DNA of 64,000 nt from Agromyces sp. NDB4Y10 (GTDB lineage: Bacteria > Actinomycetota > Actinomycetes > Actinomycetales > Microbacteriaceae): assembly GCF_001620055.1 (NCBI RefSeq), contig NZ_LQGY01000028.1, positions 1 through 64,000 of the forward strand. The letters run 5' to 3'. The stretch's first letter is position 1, and the number at the start of each line of letters is the position of its first letter. Below are positions 1-9,162 of the stretch, piece by piece. The translations under genes and the position numbers were made by a program. A model generated the notes under the pieces. It did no database searches, was not told the DNA's origin, and was given only the letters and a program-made list of their open reading frames with translations.

Positions 1-438
1 CGCCCCGCCGGGGGACGGATGCCGCCGCCGCCGGCTGTTCGTCGGGCCGGTGCTGCCGTGGCCGACGAGGACCGCCCCGCCGGCCTCCTCGGCCGCTGCC
101 GCGGGCGCGGCAGGCGGCGCGGCCGCCTCGGACGGAGCCGGAGCCGCCGTCCCTGATGAGGCGGGCGCGGCCGGAGCAGAAGACATGCCGTTGGCGGCAT
201 CCGTTCGGATCACCAGGATCGGCGTGCCCACGTCGACGGTGCGGCCCTCCTCGACCAGCAGCTCCGCCACGGTGCCCTCGTAGGCGCTGGGCAGCTCGAC
301 GAGCGACTTCGCGGTCTCGATCTCGACGAAGACCTGGTCGAGGGCGATGCGGTCCCCGGGCGCGACGCGCCACTGGACGATCTCGGCCTCGGTGAGGCCC
401 TCGCCCACGTCGGGAAGCGGGAACCGGATCTCACTCAT
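1..438 (-). CDS. 2-oxoacid dehydrogenase E2 (dihydrolipoamide acyltransferase), N-terminal part
   Basis: This is the 5' end of a gene that runs off the left edge; 146 codons are visible. The protein starts [14 protein letters not shown] and carries a complete lipoyl domain in about residues 1-80. The lipoyl-lysine motif ETAKS is at residues 41-45, and an Ala/Pro-rich linker typical of E2 proteins follows. E2 moves the acyl group from E1 to CoA on the swinging lipoyl arm. The gene lies 31 bp downstream of E1 beta in the same operon. The peripheral-subunit-binding and catalytic domains are outside the window, so the substrate (branched-chain 2-oxoacids, pyruvate or acetoin) cannot be read here. 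Confidence 0.9.
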   Translation of the reverse strand, partial: MSEIRFPLPDVGEGLTEAEIVQWRVAPGDRIALDQVFVEIETAKSLVELPSAYEGTVAELLVEEGRTVDVGTPILVIRTDAANGMSSAPAAPASSGTAAPAPSEAAAPPAAPAAAAEEAGGAVLVGHGSTGPTNSRRRRHPSPGGA

Positions 439-469
439 GGTGCTCCTCGGGGTGATGCGTCGGGTGCGG

Positions 470-1525
470 TCAGTACGCCATCGAGCGGTCGACGGCCTCG
501 AGCACGCGGTCGGCGCTCGGGAGGTACTCGGTCTCGAGCGCGGCGGGCGGGAAGGGCGTGTCGAAGCTCGACACGCGCAGCACCGGCGCCTCCAGCGAGT
601 AGAAGGCGCGTTCGGCGACGGTCGCGGCGATCTCGGATCCGACGCTCACGAATCCGTACGCCTCCTGCGCGACCACGAGTCGGCCCGTGCGCTGCACGGA
701 ATCGAGGATGGGCCCGTAGTCGATGGGGGAGAGGGAGCGGAGGTCGACGACCTCGAGGCTGCGGCCCTCCTCGGCGGCGATGTCGGCGGCCTGCAGGAGC
801 GTCGCGACCATCGCGCCGTGGCCCACCACCGTGACGTCGTCGCCCTTGCGGATGACGCGGCTCGAGTGCAGCGGGAGGCCGGAGTGGTCGTGGTCGACCG
901 GGCCCTTGCCCCAGTAGCGGCTCTTCGGCTCGAAGAACAGCACCGGGTCGTTCGACGCGATCGCCTCCTGGATCATCCAGTAGGCGTCGTGCGGCGAGGA
1001 GGGCGCGACGACCCGGAGGCCCGGCGTGTGGGCGAAGTACGCCTCCGGGCTCTCCTGGTGGTGCTCGATCGAGCCGATGTGACCGCCGTACGGCACCCGG
1101 ATGACCACGGGCATCGACAGCGTGCCGTCGTGACGCAGGGTCAGCCGGCTGAGCTGCGAGGTGATCTGGTCGAACGCCGGGAAGATGAAGCCGTCGAACT
1201 GGATCTCGACCACGGGACGGTATCCGCGCATCGCGAGCCCGATCGCGGTGCCCACGATGCCGGACTCCGCGAGCGGCGTGTCGAGCACGCGCTGTTCGCC
1301 GAACTCGTCGAGCAGGCCCTCGGTCACGCGGAAGACGCCGCCCAGGCGGCCGATGTCCTCGCCCATGAGGAGGACCTTCGGGTCGTTGCGCATGGCCTCG
1401 CGCAGCCCCGCGGTGATGGCCTTCGCCATCGACAGCGTGTGGACGCCGCGCAGCGCCGGCGCCGCGGCATCCGCTGCGCCCGTGGTCTCGGTCTCGGCCG
1501 ACGTGGACACGGTCTCGACGCTCAC
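470..1525 (-). CDS. 2-oxoacid dehydrogenase E1 component, beta subunit
   Basis: The product has 351 residues and is the beta half of a heterotetrameric thiamine-diphosphate E1. Visible family signatures include LLMGEDIG, the VEIQFDGF segment, [11 protein letters not shown], and a C-terminal transketolase domain with VVAQEA. The GTG start overlaps the stop of the alpha-subunit gene by 4 bp (GTGA), so the two subunits are translationally coupled. With E1 alpha and E2 it should form a branched-chain 2-oxoacid or pyruvate dehydrogenase. A heterodimeric E1 in an actinobacterium favours the branched-chain (Bkd-like) type, because pyruvate is usually served there by the single-chain AceE. That substrate assignment is inference. 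Confidence 0.92.
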   Translation of the reverse strand: MSVETVSTSAETETTGAADAAAPALRGVHTLSMAKAITAGLREAMRNDPKVLLMGEDIGRLGGVFRVTEGLLDEFGEQRVLDTPLAESGIVGTAIGLAMRGYRPVVEIQFDGFIFPAFDQITSQLSRLTLRHDGTLSMPVVIRVPYGGHIGSIEHHQESPEAYFAHTPGLRVVAPSSPHDAYWMIQEAIASNDPVLFFEPKSRYWGKGPVDHDHSGLPLHSSRVIRKGDDVTVVGHGAMVATLLQAADIAAEEGRSLEVVDLRSLSPIDYGPILDSVQRTGRLVVAQEAYGFVSVGSEIAATVAERAFYSLEAPVLRVSSFDTPFPPAALETEYLPSADRVLEAVDRSMAY

Positions 1526-2655
1526 TGGCCTTCTCCCTCGAACGAGTTCTCGTACGCCTCGAGCCACGCGGCCTGGGCCTCGACCACGGGGTGCGGGTCG
1601 CTGTACACGTGCTCGAAGATCGCCGACCGCGGGGGAGCGGTCGCGTCGAGCGCGCGGCGACGCAGGTCGGCCGCGACGTCCGCCGCCTCGGCGTCGACCT
1701 CGTCGAAGAAGGCGGATGACGCACCGCGGGCCTCGAGCCACGCGCGGTAGCGCGTGATGGGGTCGCGCTCCGTCCAGTACTCGACCTCGTCGTCGGTGCG
1801 GTACTTCGTCGGGTCGTCGGCGGTGGTGTGCGCGCCCATGCGGTAGGTGACGGCCTCGATCAGGCTCGGGCCGACGCCCGAGCGCGCCTCCTCGAGCGCC
1901 TGCCGGGTCACCGCGTAGCTCGCGAGCACGTCGTTGCCGTCGATGCGGATGCCGGGCATGCCGAAGCCGCCGCCGCGGAGCGACAGCGGGCTGCGCGACT
2001 GGCGCGAGACCGGGACCGAGATCGCCCACTGGTTGTTCTGCACGAAGAAGACCTGCGGTGTCTGGTAGCTGCTCGCGAAGACCAGGGCCTCGCTGGCGTC
2101 GCCCTGCGAGGTGGAGCCGTCGCCGTAGTACACGAGCACCGCGGCATCCGTCTCGGGATCGCCGGTGGCGGTCGCGCGATCGAACTGCAGGCCCATCGCG
2201 TAGCCGGTCGCGTGCAGCGTCTGCGACGCGAGCACGAGCGTGTACAGGTGGAAGTTGCCGTTCTCGGCGGGGTTCCACCCGCCGAGGGTCACGCCGCGCA
2301 GCAGCTTGACGATGTCGACCGGGTCGAGGCCGCGGATCATGCCGACGACGTGCTCGCGGTACGACGGGAAGATATGGTCCTGCGGCCGGGCGGCGCGTGC
2401 GGACCCGACCTGGGCGGCCTCCTGGCCGTGGCTCGGGACCCACAGGGCGAGCTGGCCCTGCCGCTGGAGGTTGGCGCCCATGACGTCGATGCGCCGGGAG
2501 ATCGCCATGTCGCGGTAGAACTGCTCGAGCGCGGCATCCGGCAGCGCCTCGATGATGGGGAGGTACGGCTCGGCCTCGGCCGACGGCCGCAGCTCGCCCT
2601 CGTGCGTGAGGAGCTGGAGGGTCGGGGCGGTGAACTCGCGTGAGGGGGCTGCCAC
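1522..2655 (-). CDS. 2-oxoacid dehydrogenase E1 component, alpha subunit
   Basis: The product has 377 residues from the GTG chosen here. It shows the alpha-subunit thiamine-diphosphate motif (YYGDGSTSQGD, then FVQNNQWAIS) and the NLQRQGQLALW segment typical of actinobacterial E1 alpha. It decarboxylates the 2-oxoacid together with the beta subunit encoded immediately downstream. The frame is open further upstream to a TTG at 2706 that would overlap the hisC 3' end by 35 bp. I prefer the GTG at 2655 because it avoids this overlap and the conserved sequence begins shortly after it; neither start has a strong ribosome binding site. The gene probably shares transcription with hisC. Confidence 0.9.
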   Translation of the reverse strand: MAAPSREFTAPTLQLLTHEGELRPSAEAEPYLPIIEALPDAALEQFYRDMAISRRIDVMGANLQRQGQLALWVPSHGQEAAQVGSARAARPQDHIFPSYREHVVGMIRGLDPVDIVKLLRGVTLGGWNPAENGNFHLYTLVLASQTLHATGYAMGLQFDRATATGDPETDAAVLVYYGDGSTSQGDASEALVFASSYQTPQVFFVQNNQWAISVPVSRQSRSPLSLRGGGFGMPGIRIDGNDVLASYAVTRQALEEARSGVGPSLIEAVTYRMGAHTTADDPTKYRTDDEVEYWTERDPITRYRAWLEARGASSAFFDEVDAEAADVAADLRRRALDATAPPRSAIFEHVYSDPHPVVEAQAAWLEAYENSFEGEGQ

Positions 2656-2671
2656 CGTTCCACGGTACCCG

Positions 2672-3781
2672 CTAGGTGGAGGGCCCTTCTTGTGAAGGAC
2701 CGACAAGCTCCCCGAGAACCCTTAGGAGCAGGTCCACAGACTCCTCCTCGCCCACGGAGACGCGGATGCCGTCGCCCGGGAAGGCGCGCGCCACGATTCC
2801 GGACTCGAAGAGGCGCTCGGCGACCTCGGCCGTCCGGTCGCCCGTCGGCAGCCACACGAAGTTGCCCTGCGCCTCCGGGATCGGCCACCCCTGCGCGATC
2901 AGGTCGGCGCGGAGCGAATCGCGACGGCGCGCCAGGACGTCGACGCGGCGCAGCAGTTCGGCCTCGGCCTCGGGCTGGATGGCGGCGATCGCGCCGGCCG
3001 TGGCGACCGCCGTGACGCCGAGCGGGATGGCCGTCGCGCGCGCCGCGTCGAGGATGGGCACCGGTCCGATCGCGTAGCCGACGCGGACCCCGGCCAGGCC
3101 GTAGGCCTTCGAGAAGGTCCGGAGCACCACGAGGTTGGGGTGGCGCCCCGTGAGCTCGCTGCCGTCGACCGCGGCGTCGTCGCGCACGAACTCGGCGTAC
3201 GCCTCGTCGAGGATGACGAGGCGGTCGGCGGGCACGCGCTCCATGAACCGCGCGAACTCCTCGCGCGTGACGGCGACGCCGGTCGGGTTGTTGGGGGAGC
3301 AGACGATGACCACCCGCGTGCGCTCGGTGACGGCATCGGCCATCGCGTCGAGGTCGTGTCCGTGGTCGGGGCGGTTGGGCACCTGCACGCTCGTGGCACC
3401 GGCGACCGTGACGAGCCCGGGGTACGCCTCGAACGAGCGCCACGAGTAGATGACCTCGTCGCCGGGCTGCGCCGCGGCCAGCACGAACTGGGCGAGCAGC
3501 GACACGGAGCCCGCGCCGACCAGGACCTCGTCGGGGGAGACCGCCCAGCGCTCGGCGAGGCGCTCGCGGAGGCTCAGCGCCGTGGCATCCGGGTAGCGGT
3601 TGACCTCGGCCGCGGCGGCCGCGATGGCCTGCTCGACCTCGGGCACCGGGCCCCACGGGTTCTCGTTGCTCGAGAGCTTGAAGCCGTTCTCGGGCGCCGG
3701 TCGGCCCTGTCGGTACGGCGGAAGCGCGGCGATCTCGGGTCGCAGGCGCACGTGCGTGGTCGTGGGCTCCGGTGCGGTCAC
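2672..3781 (-). CDS. hisC: Histidinol-phosphate aminotransferase (HisC-like)
   Basis: This is a fold-type I PLP aminotransferase of about 369 residues. Features include the SSNENPWGP substrate-binding segment near the N terminus, [17 protein letters not shown], and the PLP-lysine motif [10 protein letters not shown]. It transfers an amino group between glutamate and imidazole-acetol phosphate in histidine synthesis. Because it is not in a his operon here, it may instead act on aromatic amino acids, as many actinobacterial HisC2 homologues do. The start is uncertain between GTG at 3781 and GTG at 3790. It is transcribed divergently from the holin-like gene, 52 bp away. Confidence 0.85.
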   Translation of the reverse strand: MTAPEPTTTHVRLRPEIAALPPYRQGRPAPENGFKLSSNENPWGPVPEVEQAIAAAAAEVNRYPDATALSLRERLAERWAVSPDEVLVGAGSVSLLAQFVLAAAQPGDEVIYSWRSFEAYPGLVTVAGATSVQVPNRPDHGHDLDAMADAVTERTRVVIVCSPNNPTGVAVTREEFARFMERVPADRLVILDEAYAEFVRDDAAVDGSELTGRHPNLVVLRTFSKAYGLAGVRVGYAIGPVPILDAARATAIPLGVTAVATAGAIAAIQPEAEAELLRRVDVLARRRDSLRADLIAQGWPIPEAQGNFVWLPTGDRTAEVAERLFESGIVARAFPGDGIRVSVGEEESVDLLLRVLGELVGPSQEGPST

Positions 3782-3833
3782 GGATTCCACCGTACCTCTT
3801 CGGTCGCGCGACGTCCGCTGACATAGTGGAGGC

Positions 3834-4214
3834 ATGCGCTTCTTCGTGAAGGTCATCGTGTCCGCGTTCGCCCTGTGGCTCACGACGCTCATCGTCTCGG
3901 GCGTGCGCGTCGTTCCATACGAGGACACCGACATCGCGACCGTGGTCACGTACCTGCTCGTCGCGCTGATCTTCGGCATCGTCAACGCCACGATCGGCAC
4001 CCTGATCCGCATCGTCGCCTTCCCGCTGTACGTGCTCACGCTCGGCCTGATCTCGTTCATCGTCAACGGGCTGCTGCTGCTGATCGTGAACTGGCTGAGC
4101 GATCTCATGGGCTTCGGCCTCGAGGTCGACGGGTTCTGGTGGGGCGTGCTCGGTGCCCTCGTGCTCGGCCTGATCAGTTGGCTCATCGGGCTGGTCGTGC
4201 GACCGCGCGACTGA
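3834..4214 (+). CDS. Phage holin family / YvlD-like membrane protein
   Basis: The product is a 126-residue protein with about four hydrophobic helices (near residues 4-24, 38-60, 62-85 and 100-120). It matches the Phage_holin_4_2 (YvlD) family in length and pattern. These are chromosomally encoded inner-membrane proteins of unknown function; the name does not imply a prophage, and none is nearby. A GGAGG ribosome binding site sits just before the ATG, and a possible -10 element (CATAGT) lies immediately upstream. The stop codon lies in a perfect 15-bp tandem duplication. Confidence 0.8.
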   Translation: MRFFVKVIVSAFALWLTTLIVSGVRVVPYEDTDIATVVTYLLVALIFGIVNATIGTLIRIVAFPLYVLTLGLISFIVNGLLLLIVNWLSDLMGFGLEVDGFWWGVLGALVLGLISWLIGLVVRPRD

Positions 4215-4230
4215 CGACCGCGCGACTGAC
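4201..4230. repeat. Perfect 15-bp tandem duplication at the end of the holin-like gene
   Basis: GACCGCGCGACTGAC occurs twice head to tail at 4201-4215 and 4216-4230. The first copy encodes the last residues and the TGA stop; the second copy lies entirely downstream. It looks like a recent slippage event. Confidence 0.9.
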
Positions 4231-4257
4231 CACGTCCCGGCGAGGTTCCCCGGGGCG

Positions 4258-5763
4258 CTACCGGCACCCGGACCCCGATCCCGGTTCGGGCCCCGGTGGG
4301 CTCACGCGTTCGGCGTGCCACTCGGTCGTCACGGCGGACGCGCCGCCGGTGTGCGCCTCGAGGAGCCTTCGGAACTCGGCCAGCCGCGCGTCATCGGAGT
4401 CGTCGAGCAACCCCGCCGTCTCGCGGTAGGCCGTCAGGCTGTGCGCCGGGAGGGGATGGGCGAGGGTCGGCTCGAGCCGCCCGAGGCTGCGCTCGACCGC
4501 CAGCCGACCGTCAGCCGTGACGCCGTGCCCCGCCGTCGCCGGGACGAGGTCCTCCGCGTGCTCGACCGACACCACGGGCGTCGACCCGCTCGCCACCTGT
4601 GCCACCGGTCCGCCGAGGCTCACGGCGCCCACCACGTTCAGCTCTGGATCCGCCGCGAGGTTGGCCGCGATGGTGCCGCCGGCGGAGTGGCCGGCGAGCA
4701 GCACCGGATCACCGGGGCCCACCCCGGCCGCCTCCATCGCCGCACGCACCGCGCGCTCGCCGGCCGCCGACTGCGCGGGCAGCCCGACGGCGCCGGCGGG
4801 CGCCGAGGCATCCGCCACCATGTGGAGGTTCGAGGTCGAGTCGTAGGGCTCGTGCTGCGGGACCGCGCCGAAGTCGACGGTCCCGCTCGAGTACACGATC
4901 CACCGGGGTCCGTCCGCCGCCTCGTACCGTTCGATGCGGATCTGGGGAGCGCCGGGCGGTCCTGAGGGGACGCGCTCGGCCAGGTCGGCGAAGCCGACGG
5001 GCGGGCCGGAACGCGACGGGCCGAACGGCGACACCGTCGAAGCCGGTGTCGCGGACCATCGGTCGATCCGGACCTCCGTCTCCCACAGTGCCCGAGCCCC
5101 GGTGACGAGCCCGACCGCCGATGCCGCCGCCAGCAGCAACGCCGCATTCTCCGGGGCGCCGAGCGCCGCTCCGACGCCGAACAGCCCACCCGACCGGAAC
5201 AGGCCGGCGATGAACTCGTCGAGCGTGCCGCCGGCGGCGCGCACGATCGACACGAACGCGGGGTCGGAGAGGACCGGGAGCCCCCGCTGCTCGACGAGCG
5301 CGCTCACTGCCGCGACGCCCTCGGGCCCTGCGATGACGGCGCCCAATGCGAAGCCCGGAGCGAGGAGCACCGCAGCCGAGGCCCCGCTCAGGAGCAGTCC
5401 CGGCGCGGCCATGCCGAGCATCCCCGCCGTGATGCGCGCCCCGAGGTCGCCCCCGAACGTGGCCAGCCACTCCGCGGCGCCGTAGCCCGCCGCGCTCCAG
5501 TGGAGCGAGGAGGACAACGATGCGGTGTCGGCGGCCGCCGTGCGGAAACCGACCAGTGCGGTGTCGAGCTCGCGGACGGCGATCTGCGGACCCGGGTCGG
5601 AGTCGCCCCAGGCGATCTCCGCCAGGCGGTCCTGGATCCCGCCTGCCCTGGACGCCCACCCCTCGAGGATGCGACCCACGACACCCAGGCGGGCCGCCTC
5701 GGCCGTCAGCGCCTCCGTCTCGACCGACACCGCACCTCCGCCGCGGATGGTGAGGTCGCTCAC
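4258..5763 (-). CDS. Alpha/beta hydrolase with N-terminal WXG-like helical region
   Basis: This protein has 501 residues and I do not recognise a named family. Residues 1-110 are Ala-rich and helical with WXG-like tryptophans (W36, W52, W89, W99). Residues 110-220 contain several hydrophobic stretches. Residues 280-475 look like an alpha/beta-hydrolase fold with nucleophile elbow GHSAGG (Ser360), a possible acid in EDLVP (Asp405) and a possible His in AHSLTAY (His441), in the expected order. The GTG start overlaps the upstream WXG100-like gene by 4 bp. The architecture recalls actinobacterial DUF1023-type hydrolases and ESX-associated proteins. Substrate and secretion route are unknown. Confidence 0.6.
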   Translation of the reverse strand: MSDLTIRGGGAVSVETEALTAEAARLGVVGRILEGWASRAGGIQDRLAEIAWGDSDPGPQIAVRELDTALVGFRTAAADTASLSSSLHWSAAGYGAAEWLATFGGDLGARITAGMLGMAAPGLLLSGASAAVLLAPGFALGAVIAGPEGVAAVSALVEQRGLPVLSDPAFVSIVRAAGGTLDEFIAGLFRSGGLFGVGAALGAPENAALLLAAASAVGLVTGARALWETEVRIDRWSATPASTVSPFGPSRSGPPVGFADLAERVPSGPPGAPQIRIERYEAADGPRWIVYSSGTVDFGAVPQHEPYDSTSNLHMVADASAPAGAVGLPAQSAAGERAVRAAMEAAGVGPGDPVLLAGHSAGGTIAANLAADPELNVVGAVSLGGPVAQVASGSTPVVSVEHAEDLVPATAGHGVTADGRLAVERSLGRLEPTLAHPLPAHSLTAYRETAGLLDDSDDARLAEFRRLLEAHTGGASAVTTEWHAERVSPPGPEPGSGSGCR

Positions 5764-6062
5764 GACGCGGCGCCCCTCCGGCGCAGCGCGTCGACGCCGG
5801 CGGCGAGGGCGTGCTCGGCATCGTGCATCACGTGCTCGGTACCCGCGAGGGCGAGGCGGATGTCGCGCACGCGCTCGGCGTAGTGGTCGGCCGCGCCGGC
5901 GTGCCATCCGTCGAGTCGATCGAGCAGCAGCCCGGGTCGGAGCTGCTGGATCTCGGCGCGGAGGACCCGCAGCGCATACAGCTCGCGCTCGAGCGCCTCG
6001 GCTCTGCGCGTCGTGAGGGCGGCGGCGTGCGCTGCCGCCGTGGCGTCGATGGGTGCGGTCAC
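5760..6062 (-). CDS. Small WXG100-like helical protein
   Basis: The product has 100 residues, is entirely helical in character, and has a central turn DGWHAGAADHY around Trp53. This resembles the WxG/WxxG turn of WXG100 (ESAT-6-like) proteins, which form helical hairpins and are exported by type VII secretion. It has no signal peptide. It is the first gene of a two-gene unit with the hydrolase, sharing a GTGA overlap. No EccC-like ATPase is visible in this window. The start is a GTG at 6062. The assignment rests on length and pattern only. Confidence 0.5.
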   Translation of the reverse strand: MTAPIDATAAAHAAALTTRRAEALERELYALRVLRAEIQQLRPGLLLDRLDGWHAGAADHYAERVRDIRLALAGTEHVMHDAEHALAAGVDALRRRGAAS

Positions 6063-6239
6063 CCGTCGAGTCTCGGTTCGGCGGCCGGCTCCGGGGCGAG
6101 ATCGGCCGCGTCGGTGCGCGGGCCGGTCCGCAGCGCCGCGTGTGGAGGACGGGTCGCGCCCGCGCGCCCCCACGGCACCGCGGGGCGAGCGAGCCTTCCG
6201 GCCCTGTGCGAACCGCGCGAGCTCGTCCACAATAGGGGC

Positions 6240-6767
6240 ATGACGCCAGCGGATCCCGGCGCGGACTCCGCGCAGCGCTTCCGCGTCTCGTTCGTGTGCA
6301 CCGGCAACATCTGCCGGTCGCCGATGGCCGAGGTGGTGCTGCGCTCCCTCGCCGACCGCGCAGGCCTCGGTGAGCGGATCGCCATCGAGTCGGCCGCGAC
6401 CGGGGACTGGCACGTCGGCGAACGCGCCGACCACCGCACGCTCGCGGCACTCGAACGCGCCGGGTACGACGCGAGCCGCCACCGCGCGAGGCAGTTCGAT
6501 CCCGCCGACTTCGCTCGGCTCGATCTCGTCGTCGCCTTCGACCGCGGGCAGTCGCGGGTGCTGCGGAACTGGGCCCGCAACCTGCCCGACGAGCACAAGG
6601 TGCGGCTGCTGCTCGAGTTCGATCCGGAGCTCTCGCCGCTCCAGGACGTCCCGGACCCGTACTACAGCGACGATGCGACCTTCGATCGGGTTCTTGGGAT
6701 GATAGAGCGGTCGACGTCGGCGCTGTTCCGGCAACTCGCCCCCGCACTCAGACAAGGAAACCGATGA
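6240..6767 (+). CDS. Low-molecular-weight protein-tyrosine phosphatase
   Basis: The product has 175 residues. The P-loop V-C-T-G-N-I-C-R-S (CX5R signature, nucleophilic Cys near residue 20) is near the N terminus, and the catalytic-acid motif VPDPYY is near the C terminus. Both define the LMW-PTP family, which dephosphorylates protein phosphotyrosine or arsenate-reductase-like substrates. The stop overlaps the purB start by 4 bp (ATGA), so purB is translationally coupled. It is divergent from the WXG100-like gene, with a 177-bp intergenic region that must hold both promoters. Confidence 0.9.
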   Translation: MTPADPGADSAQRFRVSFVCTGNICRSPMAEVVLRSLADRAGLGERIAIESAATGDWHVGERADHRTLAALERAGYDASRHRARQFDPADFARLDLVVAFDRGQSRVLRNWARNLPDEHKVRLLLEFDPELSPLQDVPDPYYSDDATFDRVLGMIERSTSALFRQLAPALRQGNR

Positions 6768-8161
6768 CCTCGCTGCCTCCTCAGCCGCTCAGCCCCCTCG
6801 ACGGCCGGTACCGTGCCGCGGTCGGCGACCTCGGGGAGCACCTCTCCGAGGCGGGACTCAATCGCGCACGCGTGCACGTCGAGGTCGAGTGGCTGATCGC
6901 GCAGACCGACCGCCGGTTCTTCGGCACGTCGCCGTTGACGGATGCCGAGAAGCAGGCCCTCCGCGCGATCGTGACCGACTTCGCGCAGGCCGACATCGAC
7001 GAGCTGGCACGGTTCGAGGCGACCACCCGCCACGACGTGAAGGCCGTCGAGTACTACGTGCGGGGTCGGCTCGAGGAGCTCGGCCTGTCGCACCTCGCCG
7101 AGCTGACCCACTTCGCGTGCACGAGCGAGGACATCAACAACCTGTCCTACGCGCTCACGGTGCGCGATGCGGTGGCCCAGGTGTGGCTCCCGAAGTACCG
7201 GGCCGTCATCGCCAAGCTCATCGGGCTCGCCCACGAGCACCGCGACGCGGCGATGCTGTCGCGCACGCACGGGCAGCCGGCGACGCCGACGACCATGGGC
7301 AAGGAGCTCGCGGTCTTCGCGCACCGCCTCGAGCGCATCCTCCGCCAAATCGAGGCGACCGAGTACCTGGGCAAGTTCTCCGGCGCGACCGGCACCTTCT
7401 CCGCCCACATCGTCGCGGCGCCCGACGTCGACTGGCCGACCGTGTCGCGCGAGTTCGTCGAGGCGCTCGGCCTCACCTGGAACCCGCTGACCACCCAGAT
7501 CGAGTCGCACGACTGGCAGGCCGAGCTCTACGGTCGCATCGCACACGCGAACCGCGTGCTGCACAACCTCGCGACCGACATCTGGACCTACATCTCGCTC
7601 GGCTACTTCCGGCAGATCCCGGCCGCGGGCGCGACCGGCTCGTCGACCATGCCCCACAAGGTCAACCCGATCCGCTTCGAGAACGCCGAGGCGAACCTCG
7701 AGCTCTCGTCCGCGGTCCTCGACTCCCTCGCGGCGACGCTCGTCACGAGCCGGCTGCAGCGCGACCTCACCGACTCCAGCTCGCAGCGCAACATCGGGGT
7801 CGGCTTCGGTCACTCGGTGCTCGCGCTCGACAACATCCTGCGCGGCCTCGGCGAGATCGACCTCGATCGCGACCTGCTGCTCGCCGATCTCGACGCCAAC
7901 TGGGAGGTGCTCGGCGAGGCGATCCAGACCGTCATCCGTGCCGAGGTCGCCGCCGGCGACTCGACGATCGCCGACCCGTACGCGCTGCTGAAGGAACTGA
8001 CCCGCGGCAAGCGCATCGGAGCGGCCGAGCTGGCCGAGTTCGTACAGGGCCTCGAGATCACGGATGCCGCGAAGCAGCGCCTCCTCGCGCTGACCCCCGC
8101 GACCTACGTGGGTCTTGCCGACGAGCTCGTGGACCGCCTCGGCGCAGCGGCGGCGGAGTAG
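6764..8161 (+). CDS. purB: Adenylosuccinate lyase
   Basis: The product has 465 residues. It cleaves SAICAR and adenylosuccinate, releasing fumarate, in purine synthesis. The sequence shows the fumarase/aspartase superfamily features: SRTHGQPATPTT, and the signature loop GSSTMPHKVNPI with its catalytic serines. The N terminus LSPLDGRY is typical of PurB. The length is normal and the coding frame intact. The start codon lies inside the stop of the preceding phosphatase gene. Confidence 0.97.
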   Translation: MTSLPPQPLSPLDGRYRAAVGDLGEHLSEAGLNRARVHVEVEWLIAQTDRRFFGTSPLTDAEKQALRAIVTDFAQADIDELARFEATTRHDVKAVEYYVRGRLEELGLSHLAELTHFACTSEDINNLSYALTVRDAVAQVWLPKYRAVIAKLIGLAHEHRDAAMLSRTHGQPATPTTMGKELAVFAHRLERILRQIEATEYLGKFSGATGTFSAHIVAAPDVDWPTVSREFVEALGLTWNPLTTQIESHDWQAELYGRIAHANRVLHNLATDIWTYISLGYFRQIPAAGATGSSTMPHKVNPIRFENAEANLELSSAVLDSLAATLVTSRLQRDLTDSSSQRNIGVGFGHSVLALDNILRGLGEIDLDRDLLLADLDANWEVLGEAIQTVIRAEVAAGDSTIADPYALLKELTRGKRIGAAELAEFVQGLEITDAAKQRLLALTPATYVGLADELVDRLGAAAAE

Positions 8162-8186
8162 CGCCGAAAGCGCGCGCCGAGAACCC

Positions 8187-8474
8187 TCAGTGCCGCGGCT
8201 CGTCCGACGGGTCGCGGCGCGCCGGGTCGCCGCCCGTGCCGTCGCCGTGATCGCCCGGGTTGGGCTTGACCGCCATCGAGAGCAGGGCGAGCGCCATCAG
8301 CACGATGATGAAGACGCCGCCCGCGGTGATGAGCGTCAGGTTCCAGTCGCGCGTGCCGAAGAACACGATGACGGCCGTGAAGACGGCCGCGATCGCCGCG
8401 CCGCCGACGTACTCGGCGGGGCGCAGCACGTCGCGCCGGCTGGGCCGGTGCTCGTCGCCTGGGCGGTTGGTCAC
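8187..8474 (-). CDS. Small two-helix membrane protein
   Basis: The product has 95 residues and two predicted membrane helices (about residues 24-42 and 50-68). The tail is polar, rich in Asp/Gly/Pro, and the N terminus is basic. I do not recognise a characterised family. The GTG start overlaps the stop of the DUF308-like gene by 4 bp, so the two membrane proteins are probably co-expressed. The gene is convergent with purB, only 25 bp apart. Confidence 0.7.
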   Translation of the reverse strand: MTNRPGDEHRPSRRDVLRPAEYVGGAAIAAVFTAVIVFFGTRDWNLTLITAGGVFIIVLMALALLSMAVKPNPGDHGDGTGGDPARRDPSDEPRH

Positions 8475-9076
8475 GAGGGCTCCGTTCCGGATGCCGCGCC
8501 GCCGGCCTCGACCGGCTCGGCAGCGGCCCACTTCATCGAGAACCCGCCGATCAGCAGCAGCACGCCGAGCACGACGAGGTAGGCCCCGAGGAGGCCCACC
8601 GCCGTGACGGGATCGAGCGGGAGGAGGACGAACACGAGGGCGAGCAGCGCGGTCAGCGCTCCCGCGGCGATCCAGTCGCGCGCCGCCGTCGACCGGCCGC
8701 GCAGGCGGAGTCCGGCGAGGAGCTCGATGATGCCGGTCAGCGCCGCCCACACCGCCACGGTGAAGGTGAACGCGCCGACACCGTTCGATGCGGTGTCGCG
8801 CAGCGCGAGGGCGATGAGCCCGGCGGCGGCCGTGATGATGCCGTTCGCGACGGCCGCCCACCGCGCGGTGCGGTCGGCGACGAGTCGGGCGGCGAGCGCT
8901 CCGGCGACGACGCCCGCGATGACGGCCCAAGCGCCGAACACCGTGAGCCCGAGGGCGGGGGAGTGGTCCTGGGAGAACGTGATCACCGCGGCGGGCACCA
9001 GTGCGAGCGCACCGCGCACGACCGGCACGAGCCAGGCGGCGGCGCGTTCCGGTGCGGTTTCGCGGGCAACGGCCAC
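8471..9076 (-). CDS. HdeD/DUF308-like membrane protein
   Basis: The product is about 201 residues with six regularly spaced hydrophobic helices and short loops, matching the HdeD/DUF308 pattern of repeated two-helix units (each with a GxxxLxxG-like turn). Function in actinobacteria is not known. I chose the GTG at 9076 because AAAGAGGTGG lies at good spacing upstream; a GTG at 9082 is also possible. A TAGGAT -10-like box on the minus strand (9107-9112) lies about 30 bp upstream. Confidence 0.7.
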   Translation of the reverse strand: MAVARETAPERAAAWLVPVVRGALALVPAAVITFSQDHSPALGLTVFGAWAVIAGVVAGALAARLVADRTARWAAVANGIITAAAGLIALALRDTASNGVGAFTFTVAVWAALTGIIELLAGLRLRGRSTAARDWIAAGALTALLALVFVLLPLDPVTAVGLLGAYLVVLGVLLLIGGFSMKWAAAEPVEAGGAASGTEPS

Positions 9077-9162
9077 GGCCACCTCTTTCGACTGGGGAAC
9101 CGTACAATCCTATGCCGCGTTCTCTGGGCGCCGACTTCACGTCCGGCGCGGGCACGCGCGGC

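Noticed and set aside
347-1750. Open frame of 467 codons on the plus strand across E1 beta
   Set aside because: It is a shadow of the E1 beta gene, with no domain, ribosome binding site or plausible composition.
3834-4214. Prophage remnant suggested by the holin-family protein
   Set aside because: No endolysin, integrase, attachment site or compositional shift is nearby; the family is widespread on chromosomes.
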